Shown here: in pieces, positions 42,628 through 50,712 of the stretch
Position numbering within the stretch: position 1 is the stretch's first letter
Layout of the letters: each line of letters begins with the position of its first letter
DNA from: Streptomyces toxytricini
GTDB taxonomy: Bacteria; Actinomycetota; Actinomycetes; Streptomycetales; Streptomycetaceae
NCBI RefSeq assembly: GCF_014649915.1
Contig: NZ_BMTY01000022.1
Coordinates: 62,001-126,000 of the forward strand
Length of the DNA: 64,000 nucleotides
Reading direction: 5' to 3'
Made by a program: the position numbers and the translations under genes
The notes under the pieces: generated by a model
What the model saw: the letters and a program-made list of their open reading frames with translations, nothing else
The model's database searches: none
What the model was told of the DNA's origin: nothing

Positions 42628-43176
42628 GTGCATCCAACCCGAACCACGACGAAACTGCTGCTGTCGGTGGCCTGCGCCGTCTCGGCCGTGTCCGGCTGTA
42701 TGAACGTCACCCCCGCCCCGATGCAGCCCGCCGGCGCCCCCGGGACCGCCGGCACGCCGCCCCGGCACGAGCCGACCGGCCCGTCGGACCCCGTGGAGGT
42801 CCGGGCGCCCGCGCTGGAGGCGCTCAAGGCGCTGCCGGAGCAGCCGGCCCATGCGACGGCCTCCGCCACCGGCTCCGGTCCCTCGGTGCCGGCCGCGGCG
42901 GAGCCCGCCGCGGCGTCCGCGGGGGCGCTTCCCGGAGGGGCCGCGCCGCCCGTCCCGGACATCCCGGAGCCGCTGCCGCCCGGCAGGGCCGGCAGCCCCG
43001 GCCAAGGCGGGAAGGGGCCGCGGGAGCGCGCGGAGCCGCAGGCGCGGGTACCGCGCGAGGTGGCGGAGCGGCTGCCGGTCCGGCCGGAGGACGTGTGCGC
43101 GTTCGGCCGCAAGCACGGCAAGTGGTCGCCGGACAGCCCGGAGGCCCGGATCTGCGGGGGCGTCGAAGGCGGCTGA
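42628..43176 (+). CDS. Pro/Ala-rich lipoprotein
   Basis: This 182-residue protein starts at GTG 42628 with a signal peptide (TTTKLLLSVACAVSAVSG) ending in the lipobox VSGC, so the mature protein is lipid-anchored. About 110 low-complexity Pro/Ala/Gly residues follow. A short C-terminal domain of about 40 residues contains two Cys (DVCAFGRKHGKWSP, EARICGG) that could form a disulfide. This C-terminal pattern recurs in Streptomyces lipoproteins of unknown function. It would be a substrate of the lnt encoded nearby. A hairpin separates it from the convergent gene. Confidence 0.75.
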   Translation: MHPTRTTTKLLLSVACAVSAVSGCMNVTPAPMQPAGAPGTAGTPPRHEPTGPSDPVEVRAPALEALKALPEQPAHATASATGSGPSVPAAAEPAAASAGALPGGAAPPVPDIPEPLPPGRAGSPGQGGKGPRERAEPQARVPREVAERLPVRPEDVCAFGRKHGKWSPDSPEARICGGVEGG

Positions 43177-43193
43177 GGCCGGCCGGACGGCGC

Positions 43194-43213
43194 CCGCCCG
43201 CGGCCGCGGGCGG
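43194..43213. terminator. 20-base palindrome between convergent genes
   Basis: CCGCCCGCGG and CCGCGGGCGG are exact reverse complements with no spacer. They lie 17 bases past the lipoprotein stop and 76 bases from the stop of the convergent gene. Confidence 0.55.
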
Positions 43214-43289
43214 CCCGTGGGGTGCCGGGCCGGCCGGGGGAAGCCCCGGGAGGGCCGACGGCGGGCTGCCTGCGGCCCTGTGCGGTTGC

Positions 43290-43805
43290 TCAGGGGTGCT
43301 GTCCGGGGAACGGCAGGGGCCCCTGCCCCGGCTCCCCCGCCAGCCGCCGCTCCAGGCGCCGGATGGCGGAGCGTACGCCGGCCCCGTAGCCGTCGTCCGG
43401 CAGCGCCCGGGCGGCGGCCCGGGCCCGTTCCAGGTGGAGCCGGGCCTCGGCGGTGCGCTGGAGTTTCGCATAGTCGGCGGCCAGGCTCAGGTGCAGCGAG
43501 GGGTAGAACACGCGGACGGCCGGCGGCGGGGGCTCCTGCCGGGGGCGCGGCCCCTCCCGCAGCGCGTCGGCGGCGGTCAGGGCCCGCAGGTCCCAGGCCA
43601 GTTCGTCGGCCGGGTCGTCCTGGGCGTCGGCCAGGTAGTGGGCGAGCGTGCACCGGTGCAGGCCGTCGCCGTCCTCGCCGAGCTCCGTCCACAGGTCGCG
43701 GAGCCGGTTGCGGGCCTCCTCGCGGTCCCCGGCGTGCAGCAGGATGACCGCCTGGCCGATCCGGGTCATGACGGCGTCCTCCGACGCCTCCTGCTGCTCG
43801 GTCAC
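43290..43805 (-). CDS. TPR-like helical protein
   Basis: This 171-residue all-helical protein has repeat-like segments (IGQAVILLHAGDREEARNRL near 16 and LSLAADYAKLQRTAEARLHLERARAA near 108) matching tetratricopeptide spacing. It is a probable protein-interaction module. The start is GTG 43805. It has no membrane segment and no catalytic motif. It follows ung on the minus strand, 97 bases downstream, so co-transcription is possible. I assign no function. Confidence 0.7.
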   Translation of the reverse strand: MTEQQEASEDAVMTRIGQAVILLHAGDREEARNRLRDLWTELGEDGDGLHRCTLAHYLADAQDDPADELAWDLRALTAADALREGPRPRQEPPPPAVRVFYPSLHLSLAADYAKLQRTAEARLHLERARAAARALPDDGYGAGVRSAIRRLERRLAGEPGQGPLPFPGQHP

Positions 43806-43902
43806 CGCGGCCTCCGGCTTGCTCGCCCTGCAGACCTGCTCCGGTCTGATCGTCCGACGCTAACCGGAGGCACCGGCCGGGGGGCCGAGGCGCGGTGGGG
43901 GG

Positions 43903-44580
43903 TCAGCCGAGGTTCGGGATCCGCCAGTCGATCGGCTCATGGCCCTGCGCGGCAACGGCCTCGTTGATCTGCGTGAAGGGGCGGGAGCCGAAGAACTTCT
44001 TCGCGGACAGCGGGGACGGGTGCGCGCCCTTGACCACGACGTGCCGCTCCTGGTCGATCAGCGGGAGCTTCTTCTGGGCGTAGGCGCCCCACAGGACGAA
44101 GACGGCCGGGTCGGGCCGGTCGGCGACGGCGCGGATCACCGCGTCGGTGAACTTCTCCCAGCCCTTGCCCTTGTGCGAGTTGGGCTCGGCCTCGCGGACG
44201 GTCAGCACCGCGTTCAGCAGGAGGACGCCCTGCTGGGCCCACGGCATCAGGTAGCCGTTGTCCGGGACGGGGAGGTCGAGCTCCGCCTGCATCTCCTTGT
44301 AGATGTTGCGCAGGGAGGGCGGCGTCTTGACGCCGGGCAGGACGGAGAAGCACAGGCCGTGCCCCTGGCCGGCGCCGTGGTAGGGGTCCTGGCCCAGGAC
44401 CAGCACCTTCACCTTGTCGAAGGGAGTGGCCTCCAGCGCCGCGAAGACCTGCTCGCGGGGCGGGTAGACCGGCCCGTTCGCCCGCTCCTCCTCGACGAAC
44501 TCGGTGAGCTCCTTGAAGTAGGGCTGGTCCAGCTCCCCGCCGAGGACGGGGAGCCAGGACTCGGGCAGCATCTGGGTCAC
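43903..44580 (-). CDS. ung: uracil-DNA glycosylase, family 1
   Basis: Ung (225 residues) removes uracil from DNA as the first step of base-excision repair. The water-activating motif VLGQDPYHGAGQGHGL lies near residue 62 and the minor-groove loop GAHPSPLSAKKFFGSRPF near 185. The start is GTG 44580; sequence upstream in frame is promoter region. Together with the mismatch-specific glycosylase near 5 kb, this window holds two uracil-removing enzymes. The length and all motifs are standard. Confidence 0.97.
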   Translation of the reverse strand: MTQMLPESWLPVLGGELDQPYFKELTEFVEEERANGPVYPPREQVFAALEATPFDKVKVLVLGQDPYHGAGQGHGLCFSVLPGVKTPPSLRNIYKEMQAELDLPVPDNGYLMPWAQQGVLLLNAVLTVREAEPNSHKGKGWEKFTDAVIRAVADRPDPAVFVLWGAYAQKKLPLIDQERHVVVKGAHPSPLSAKKFFGSRPFTQINEAVAAQGHEPIDWRIPNLG

Positions 44581-44660
44581 GTCGACAACCTCCGGTAGTA
44601 CAAGTACGCGCAGCGCGTGCAACGTCCCCGAACCTACCGGCCGCCACTGACAGTGCTTCA

Positions 44661-44711
44661 CCCGCAGGGGGTTTCCGGGGGCCAGTGCGGTCCCGGGGCG
44701 CCCCCTGCGGG
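44661..44711 (-). terminator. long-range hairpin after the peptide-binding lipoprotein gene
   Basis: CCCGCAGGGGG (44661-44671) and CCCCCTGCGGG (44701-44711) are perfect 11-bp arms with a 29-base interior, immediately after the lipoprotein stop on the minus strand and before ung. Confidence 0.5.
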
Positions 44712-44716
44712 GCGGA

Positions 44717-46303
44717 TCACCAGCTGGTCTTGCGGTACAGCTCCCACATCTGGAAGACGGTCTGCGGGTCCAGCGCGCGTTCGGCGCCCGCGATGTCCTC
44801 GCGCGCGGCCACGTACAGCTTGCCCTGCCACAGGGGCAGCAGGCGGACGTCCTCGGCGAAGATCTGCTGCGCCTGTTCGAACTGCGGGATGCCGGCCGCG
44901 CGGTCCCCCTCGCGGCGGGACTTCGGGAGCAGGTCGGTGAGGATCTGCGCGGGCTCGTACGGGGTGCCGACCGCGTTCTCCTTGCCGACGAACGGCGCGA
45001 TGAAGTTGTCCGGGTCCGGGAAGTCGGGGAACCAGCCTCGGCCGAAGACGGGGTACTGGCCGCTCTTGTAGCCCTCCTGGAAGGCCTTCCAGGGCTGGCC
45101 GCGCAGGGTGACCTTGAACAGGCCGCTCTCGTCGAGCTGGCGCTTGATCTCGGTGAACTCGTCCGCAGTGGAGGCGCCGTAGCGGTCGGTGGTGTACCAG
45201 AAGGTCAGCTCGACCGGCTGGGTGATGCCGGCGTCCTTGAGGATCTTCTTGGCCTTGGCGACGTCGGCCTGGCCGTACTTGTCGTAGAAGGGCGTCTTGT
45301 GGCCCACGACGCCCTTGGGGACCATCGAGTACAGCGGCTCGGCGGTGCCCTGGTAGACCTTGGAGACGAGCATGCCGCGGTCGATGACCTGGGCGATCGC
45401 CTGGCGGACGGCCGGCTTGGCGACGTTCGGGTCGTCCTTGGGGTTGAAGACCAGGTAGCGGATCTCGGAGCCGACGTTCTCGACGACCTGGACGCCCTGG
45501 GAGTGGGCCGCGGGGTCCTGGAGCTCCCTGACCTGGGCGGCGGAGAGGCCTCGGTAGGTGGCGTCGATCTCCTTGGCCTTGAGCGCGGAGATCATCTGGC
45601 CGGCGTCCGCGTAGTAGCGGATGGTGACCCCGTCGTTGCGGCGGTTCGCGAAGCCGTTGTAGGAGGCGTTCCCGGTCAGGACGGCCTCGCTGCCCTCCTT
45701 GTACGACTCCAGGACGTACGGGCCGGATCCGGTGACCTTGCCGTCCTCGCGGACCTTGTCGGCGGGGTACGCGCCGGGGGCGACCAGCGAGGCGGCGGGC
45801 GAGCCGAGGACGAAGGGGAAGGTGGCGTCGGGGGTCTTCAGGTGGAAGACGACCGTCTGCGCGTCGGGGGTCTCGATCCGGTCGAGGCTGCCGAAGAGGT
45901 CCTTCGGGCCGACCTTGGAGCCGATGGTCCGGATCCGGTCGAGGGAGTGCTTGACGGCCTTCGCGTCGAGCGCCTCGCCGTTGGAGAACTTCAGGCCCTT
46001 GCGCAGGGTGCAGCGGTAGGACTCGTTCGCCGAGTCGGTGAACTCGCAGTTCTGCGCGGCGTCGGGCTGGGGCTTGGCGGAGCCCGTGGGGAACGCCAGG
46101 AGGGTCTGGTAGACGTTGCGGTAGAGCTCCCAGGAGCCGTCCCAGGCCGCGGCGGGATCGAGGGTGGTGGGGGCGCTCGTCGTGCCGACGGTGATCTTCT
46201 TTTCGGCGTCTTTGCTGTCGTCCGAAAGCAGACCGCATCCGGCGAGCAGGGATATGGACGCAAGGGCCGCAGTGATCTGCAGGCTTCTGGTCCGGTTGAA
46301 CAC
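44717..46303 (-). CDS. ABC transporter peptide-binding lipoprotein (SBP family 5)
   Basis: This 528-residue solute-binding protein has a signal peptide with lipobox LLAGC near residue 20. The family-5 (OppA/DppA) fold begins ITVGTTSAPTTLDPAAAWDG, with YRCTLRKGLKFSNGEALDAK near 95. It probably delivers oligopeptides to a permease, but no opp/dpp permease or ATPase genes are adjacent, so it is an orphan. GTG 46303 was chosen over GTG 46309 because GAGGAG lies seven bases before 46303 but only one base before the other. A well-spaced promoter lies upstream. It should be lipidated and N-acylated by Lnt. Confidence 0.92.
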   Translation of the reverse strand: MFNRTRSLQITAALASISLLAGCGLLSDDSKDAEKKITVGTTSAPTTLDPAAAWDGSWELYRNVYQTLLAFPTGSAKPQPDAAQNCEFTDSANESYRCTLRKGLKFSNGEALDAKAVKHSLDRIRTIGSKVGPKDLFGSLDRIETPDAQTVVFHLKTPDATFPFVLGSPAASLVAPGAYPADKVREDGKVTGSGPYVLESYKEGSEAVLTGNASYNGFANRRNDGVTIRYYADAGQMISALKAKEIDATYRGLSAAQVRELQDPAAHSQGVQVVENVGSEIRYLVFNPKDDPNVAKPAVRQAIAQVIDRGMLVSKVYQGTAEPLYSMVPKGVVGHKTPFYDKYGQADVAKAKKILKDAGITQPVELTFWYTTDRYGASTADEFTEIKRQLDESGLFKVTLRGQPWKAFQEGYKSGQYPVFGRGWFPDFPDPDNFIAPFVGKENAVGTPYEPAQILTDLLPKSRREGDRAAGIPQFEQAQQIFAEDVRLLPLWQGKLYVAAREDIAGAERALDPQTVFQMWELYRKTSW

Positions 46304-46337
46304 GTGCACGCTCCTCGATCAGCCAGGGGTGCGGCAG

Positions 46338-46365
46338 ACCCTACCGCAGTGCGGCACAAATCCAA
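46338..46365 (-). promoter_or_regulatory. promoter of the peptide-binding lipoprotein gene
   Basis: On the minus strand, TTGGAT (46360-46365) and TAGGGT (46338-46343) have a 16-base spacer, fitting the housekeeping sigma factor. Expected transcription start is near 46331, giving a 5' leader of about 28 bases. Confidence 0.5.
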
Positions 46366-46412
46366 TGGGCAGGTTTAGTGCGCCGCTTGACCGATTTAGG
46401 ACCCCTTCGATA

Positions 46413-46443
46413 CGAATTTGCCTCCCGTCAGGAGGCAAATTCG
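46413..46443 (-). terminator. 13-bp-stem terminator after the SDR gene
   Basis: CGAATTTGCCTCC and GGAGGCAAATTCG pair perfectly around CGTCA. It lies 13 bases after the SDR stop on the minus strand. The stem is unusually AT-rich for this genome. Confidence 0.75.
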
Positions 46444-46455
46444 TCCGATTATCGA

Positions 46456-47217
46456 TCAGTGAACTCCGGCATTGAGGAACATTCCCCCGTCGACGACCAG
46501 TGTTTGACCGGTGATCCATTCCGCTTGCGCAGACGTGAGGAAAGCCGCAGCTCCCCCGATGTCGGCCGGAACGCCCAGGCGCCCCAGCGGGTACGCGGCC
46601 GCGGCCTCCGCCTCCCGGTCCTCGTAGAGCGCCAGCGCGAACCTGGTCTTGACCACGGCGGGTGCGATCGCGTTGACGCGGACCCCCGGCGCCATCTCGT
46701 GCGCGAGCTGGAGCGTCAGGTTGATCATGGCCGCCTTGCTCATGCCGTACGCACCGATGAAGGGCGAGGCCGAGACGCCGGCGATGGACGCGATGTTCAC
46801 GATCGCGCCACCGTGCTCCTTCTGCCAGGCGTGCCAGGTCCGCTGGGCGAAGCCGAGCGCCGAGACCACGTTCGTCTCGAAGACCTTGCGCGCGACCCCC
46901 AGGTCGAGGTCCGCGATCGGGCCGAAGACGGGATTGGTGCCCGCGTTGTTGATCAGGAAGTCGACGCGCCCGAACGCCTCCATCGTGCGCTCGACCGCGA
47001 CGGCCTGGTGGGCCTCGTCGTGTGCCTTTCCGGCCACGCCGATCACCCGGTCCGCCCCGAGCGCCTCGACGGCCTCCTTCAGCGCCTCCTCGTTGCGGCC
47101 CGTGATGCACACCCGGTCGCCCCGGGCCACGAGCGCCTCGGCGATGCCCCGGCCGATGCCCCGGCTCGCGCCGGTGATCAGCGCGACCTTGCCGCTGTCC
47201 GTTCCCTCGTACGCCAT
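46456..47217 (-). CDS. SDR-family oxidoreductase
   Basis: This 253-residue short-chain dehydrogenase has the cofactor loop TGASRGIGRGIAEAL near 15, NNAG near 90, the catalytic Ser in NIASIAGVSASPF near 140, and Y-x-x-x-K in YGMSKAAM near 155. The Arg residues after the glycine loop suggest NADP(H). It lies 29 bases after fabG and is in the same unit, separated from downstream genes by a strong hairpin. Substrate is unknown; pairing with FabG suggests acyl or beta-keto compounds. Confidence 0.92.
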   Translation of the reverse strand: MAYEGTDSGKVALITGASRGIGRGIAEALVARGDRVCITGRNEEALKEAVEALGADRVIGVAGKAHDEAHQAVAVERTMEAFGRVDFLINNAGTNPVFGPIADLDLGVARKVFETNVVSALGFAQRTWHAWQKEHGGAIVNIASIAGVSASPFIGAYGMSKAAMINLTLQLAHEMAPGVRVNAIAPAVVKTRFALALYEDREAEAAAAYPLGRLGVPADIGGAAAFLTSAQAEWITGQTLVVDGGMFLNAGVH

Positions 47218-47246
47218 CGCCTCTCCCCTGCCTCTCTCCGCCGCCG

Positions 47247-48008
47247 TCAGGCGAGCGGGCCGCCGGCCACGTACAGGACCTGGCCGGAAACGAAGCCCGC
47301 GGCGTCCCCCGTGAAGAAGGCGATCGCGTTGGCGACGTCCTCCGGGCGCCCGACGCGCTGGACGGGGATCTGGGTGGCGGCCGCCGCCTGGAAGTCCTCG
47401 AAGCCCATGCCGACGCGGGCGGCCGTCTGGGCGGTCATGTCGGTGGCGATGAAGCCGGGCGCGACAGCGTTCGCGGTGATGCCGAACTTGCCGAGCTCGA
47501 TGGCGAGGGTCTTGGTCAGGCCCTGGAGGCCCGCCTTGGCGGCCGAGTAGTTCGCCTGGCCCCGGTTGCCGAGCGCCGAGCTGCTGGAGAGGTTGACGAT
47601 GCGGCCGAACTGCGCGTCGACCATGTGCTTCTGACAGGCCCTCGACATCAGGAACGCGCCGCGCAGGTGCACGTTCATGACCGTGTCCCAGTCGCCCTCG
47701 CTCATCTTGAACAGCAGGTTGTCGCGCAGCACGCCCGCGTTGTTGACGAGGATGGTCGGCGCCCCGAGCGTGCTCGCGACGCGCTCGACGGCCGCCTCGA
47801 CCTGTGCGGCGTCCGAGACGTCGCAGCCGATGGCGACGGCCTTGCCGCCGGCCGCGGTGACGGCCTCGACGGCGTCCTTGCAGGCGGCCTCGTCGAGGTC
47901 GAGTACGGCGACCGCGCGGCCCTCGGCGGCCAGGCGCACGGCGGTGGCCGCGCCGATGCCGCGGGCCGCCCCGGTCACGATCGCGACGCGCTGCTCGGTG
48001 GTGGACAT
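47247..48008 (-). CDS. fabG: 3-oxoacyl-ACP reductase family SDR
   Basis: This 253-residue protein is FabG-like: TGAARGIGAATAV near residue 13, NNAGVLRDNLLFKM near 88, the catalytic Ser in NLSSSSALGNRGQANYSAAKAG near 140 with Tyr and Lys in YSAAK, and the C-terminal FVSGQVLYVAGG. Such enzymes reduce 3-oxoacyl-ACP or acyl-CoA. It is not in the fatty-acid synthase cluster, so it is probably a paralogue for beta-oxidation-type or polyhydroxyalkanoate-type substrates. A palindrome-rich promoter lies upstream. Confidence 0.88.
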   Translation of the reverse strand: MSTTEQRVAIVTGAARGIGAATAVRLAAEGRAVAVLDLDEAACKDAVEAVTAAGGKAVAIGCDVSDAAQVEAAVERVASTLGAPTILVNNAGVLRDNLLFKMSEGDWDTVMNVHLRGAFLMSRACQKHMVDAQFGRIVNLSSSSALGNRGQANYSAAKAGLQGLTKTLAIELGKFGITANAVAPGFIATDMTAQTAARVGMGFEDFQAAAATQIPVQRVGRPEDVANAIAFFTGDAAGFVSGQVLYVAGGPLA

Positions 48009-48054
48009 GCTGGATCTCCTCGCCCTTGGAATCCTCTGGGCGGCCGCCCGTGGG

Positions 48055-48084
48055 TGAGCAACCGCTTAGTAGCCTCAGCTGAGG
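48055..48084 (-). promoter_or_regulatory. candidate operators upstream of fabG
   Basis: TGAGCAACCGCTTA (48055-48068) is an imperfect 14-base inverted repeat resembling TetR-type operators of lipid-catabolic genes. CCTCAGCTGAGG (48073-48084) is a perfect 12-base palindrome. A -10-like TACTAA on the minus strand overlaps the first. No TetR gene is adjacent. Confidence 0.35.
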
Positions 48085-48150
48085 AGACGCTAGGAGCCCC
48101 GGCACCCGGTGTCAACGGCGCCGGGCCCGGGGCCCGCCCGAACGTCCGGA

Positions 48151-48534
48151 TCAGCGCACCAGCAGGTCGAGCAGGCGTTCCACCTCGGCTTCCGGATCCG
48201 CCGTCAGACCCGTGTGCACCGGGCCCGGTTGCACCACCGTGCTGCGCGGCGCGATCAGCCAGCGGAAGCGGCGGCCCGCGTCGTCGCCGGCGGCCTGCCC
48301 GGCCCGCTCGCCGCCGCTGCACACGCCTTCGACACCGCGCAGGGCCGCCCGTACGCCGGTCACGTCGGCGCCGGGGTCCAGGGCGAGGAGCTTGGCCTCG
48401 TCGAGGTGGGTGCGGGCGGCGACGTACGAGCGCGCCCGGCAGTAGACGATCACCCCGGCGTTGAAGCACTCGCCGCGCTCCATCCGGGGCACCACGCGCA
48501 CCAGCGCGTATTCGAAGACGTCCCGCCCGGTCAT
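48151..48534 (-). CDS. DUF3037 domain protein, partner of the HipA-like kinase
   Basis: This 127-residue protein matches DUF3037. It begins with RDVFEYALVRVVPRMERGECFNAGVIVYC and continues to a helical C-terminus with ERLLDLLVR. Its ATG overlaps the stop of the HipA-family kinase gene (ATGA), so it is translationally coupled to it. DUF3037 proteins are repeatedly encoded beside HipA-like kinases, but their role is not established. Possibilities include a substrate, an inhibitor or an adaptor. The longer in-frame extension upstream lies inside the kinase gene and is rejected. Confidence 0.85.
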   Translation of the reverse strand: MTGRDVFEYALVRVVPRMERGECFNAGVIVYCRARSYVAARTHLDEAKLLALDPGADVTGVRAALRGVEGVCSGGERAGQAAGDDAGRRFRWLIAPRSTVVQPGPVHTGLTADPEAEVERLLDLLVR

Positions 48535-49418
48535 TCGTCGCCGCTCTTCCGCTCGCTGCCGTCCTGCCCGTCGCCGCTCCGGCCCTTGGCCCCGCCGGCC
48601 TTGTGGGGCCATTCCGGCAGGTGGTCCGTCAGCCAGCCCGGCGGCTTCTGCGGCGCCTTCACCTCGGGCACCATCGAGATCCGCTCGTGGATGGCGGCCG
48701 CGCGCGGCAGCAGCGCCTCAACGTAGGCCCGCCGCACTGCGTCGGCGGAGTCGAAGCCCGGTTCGCCGGCGAGCCATTCGTCGGGTACGTCGGCGGCGAC
48801 CTCGGTCAGCAGCTCCTCGGTGACCAGCGGGGCGAGTTCGGCGGCGGCCGCCGCGATGTCCGGGCCCACCGGGGCGAGGGCGTGGTCGGAGGCGTTGTAC
48901 GGCTTGTCCGCGGCCGCGGCGGCCGTGGGCCAGTTGTGGTGCCAGATCATGGTGGCGCCGTGGTCGATGAGCCACAGGTCGCCGTGCCACACCAGCATGT
49001 TGGGGTTGCGCCAGGACCGGTCGACGTTGTTGACGAGGGCGTCGAACCAGACGACGCGCCCCGCCTCGACGGGGTCGACCCGGTACGCGAGCGGGTCGAA
49101 GCCGATCGAGCCGGGCAGGTAGTCCATCCCCAGGTTGAGCCCGCCGCTGGCCTTCAGCAGCTCCTGCACCTCCTGGTCGGGCTCGCCGAGCCCGATGACG
49201 GGGTCGAGCTGCATCTGCACCAGCTGCGGCACGCGCAGCCCGAGCCGCTGCGCGAGGCGCCCGCAGACGACCTCGGCGACCAGCGTCTTGCGCCCCTGTC
49301 CGGCCCCGGTGAACTTCATGACGTACGTGCCGAGGTCGTCGGCCTCGACGATCCCCGGCAGCGAGCCGCCCTCGCGCAGGGGCGTCACGTATCGGGTGGC
49401 GATCACTTCTGTGAGCAT
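48531..49418 (-). CDS. HipA-family atypical kinase
   Basis: This 295-residue protein resembles the HipA kinase core without the HipA N-terminal subdomain 1. YVMKFTGAGQGRKTLVAEVV near 33 is the ATP-lysine region. WFDALVNNVDRSWRNPNML near 133 carries the catalytic Asp and Asn, and LWLIDHGATM near 155 the metal-binding Asp. The residues needed for phosphotransfer are thus present. There is no HipB-type antitoxin beside it; the downstream partner is a DUF3037 protein. The C-terminal 25 residues are charged and disordered. The target is unknown. Confidence 0.82.
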   Translation of the reverse strand: MLTEVIATRYVTPLREGGSLPGIVEADDLGTYVMKFTGAGQGRKTLVAEVVCGRLAQRLGLRVPQLVQMQLDPVIGLGEPDQEVQELLKASGGLNLGMDYLPGSIGFDPLAYRVDPVEAGRVVWFDALVNNVDRSWRNPNMLVWHGDLWLIDHGATMIWHHNWPTAAAAADKPYNASDHALAPVGPDIAAAAAELAPLVTEELLTEVAADVPDEWLAGEPGFDSADAVRRAYVEALLPRAAAIHERISMVPEVKAPQKPPGWLTDHLPEWPHKAGGAKGRSGDGQDGSERKSGDE

Positions 49419-49427
49419 CCCTCCAGG

Positions 49428-50588
49428 CTAACCGGGCGGGAGGCCGCGCCAGATCCGCTCGTACGCGGGGCGGTAGCCCGGGGGGTCCCAGGAGGTTCCG
49501 GCCCCGCTGTTGGCCGCCGTCACCACGTGGACCGGGGCGACGTACCCGCTCGCGGGGCTGCCCGCGAAGGCGCGGTTGAATTCGTCGACGATCTGCCAGC
49601 CCTGCTGGTTGAGGGGCTCGGGCACCGTGGCGGCCTGGAACTGCCGGGTGTTGATGCGCTGGAAGGCGGACGGGTCTCCGTCGCCGGCGCCGATGTTCTG
49701 CGGCGGCCCGGCGCCCGGGCGGCCCGCGGCGCGGAACGCCGGGGCGGCGTCGGCGAAGTACAGGTCGTTGATGGCGACCGAGTAGGTCCAGTCGTCGCCG
49801 AAGCGGGACAGGAGGGAGGAGACCTCCTGCGGGGTGCGCCGGCTGGCGTCCGGGATGGGGATGTTCTCGTACGACAGCAGCCGCACGCCGGGGCAGGCGG
49901 CGAGCCGCCGCCGGATCAGCCCGGCCTTGTTCCTGGCGAAGGGGATCGAGTCGTCCGTGAAGAGGACGACGCCGGCGCGGCCGCCGGAGCCGGCGATGAC
50001 CCAGTCCGCGCTGATCCGGGCGACGTCCTCCACTTCGGTGGTGACGTTGGTGAACAGCTTCGGGTCGGCGCTCGGGCCGGGCGCGGCAACCGCGTGCCAG
50101 CCTACGAGGGGGATGCCGGCCGCCTCGGCCCGGGCGAGCTGCTGGGAGGTCAGGCGCGGGTCGAAGCCGCCGATGACGATGCCCGACGGCTTCAGGGTGA
50201 CCGCCTGGCTGAGGGCGGCCTGGATGCCGGCCGGGGTGCCCTCGCCGTCGATGACCCGGACCTGCCAGCCGATGGTCGCGGCGGCCTGCTCCACCCCGTC
50301 CGCGACGCCGGCGACGCCCGGGTTGGTCATGGTCTGCGCGACGTACACGAGGGTCCTGCCGGGGACGGCGCGGGGGCCGGTGGTGGGGCCGTTCCATGAG
50401 GTGTCGGTGCGCTCGGCACGCCGTACGGCCTCCTGCGCCCCGCGCTGGACGCCGGGGCAGCCGCCGGCGCCCGTCGCGGCGGTTGCGGCTGGGTCGGCCG
50501 GGCCGCCGGCGCAGCCCGCGGCGGCTGCGGCGAGCGCCGCCCACAGGGCTGCGGCCGCGAGGGCGGTCGTCTTGCGGTGGTGGCGCAC
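49428..50588 (-). CDS. sugar ABC transporter substrate-binding lipoprotein (CUT2 type)
   Basis: This 386-residue protein has a signal peptide with a lipobox ending AAAGC near residue 25, then a periplasmic-binding-protein fold of the RbsB/LacI type. Key segments are LVYVAQTMTNPGVAGVADGV near 80 and GIVIGGFDPRLTSQQLARAEAAG near 135. It is the last gene of a minus-strand operon whose ATPase and permease lie upstream. The ligand is probably a pentose or related sugar, but the binding residues cannot be read with confidence. The start is GTG 50588. Confidence 0.9.
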   Translation of the reverse strand: MRHHRKTTALAAAALWAALAAAAAGCAGGPADPAATAATGAGGCPGVQRGAQEAVRRAERTDTSWNGPTTGPRAVPGRTLVYVAQTMTNPGVAGVADGVEQAAATIGWQVRVIDGEGTPAGIQAALSQAVTLKPSGIVIGGFDPRLTSQQLARAEAAGIPLVGWHAVAAPGPSADPKLFTNVTTEVEDVARISADWVIAGSGGRAGVVLFTDDSIPFARNKAGLIRRRLAACPGVRLLSYENIPIPDASRRTPQEVSSLLSRFGDDWTYSVAINDLYFADAAPAFRAAGRPGAGPPQNIGAGDGDPSAFQRINTRQFQAATVPEPLNQQGWQIVDEFNRAFAGSPASGYVAPVHVVTAANSGAGTSWDPPGYRPAYERIWRGLPPG

Positions 50589-50620
50589 GGTGCTCCTGGT
50601 ACGGGTCGGTCGGGTCGCGG

Positions 50621-50712
50621 GGCGGGTGCGGGCGTGGGCGCTAGGGGGCGGCGCGGTCGGCGGCGGGTGCGGGCGTGGGCGCTAGGGGGCGGCGCGGTCG
50701 GCGGCGGGTGCG
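50621..50712. repeat. 41-base tandem repeat spanning the permease stop codon
   Basis: Two exact 41-base units (50621-50661 and 50662-50702) and ten bases of a third (50703-50712) are present. The unit includes the 3' end of the permease gene with its stop codon, so the second copy lies downstream in the gap before the binding-protein gene. It lengthens that gap to 93 bases. Confidence 0.85.

Noticed and set aside
48531..49418. Classical HipBA toxin-antitoxin locus
   Set aside because: No HipB-type helix-turn-helix gene is adjacent on either side; the partner is DUF3037.
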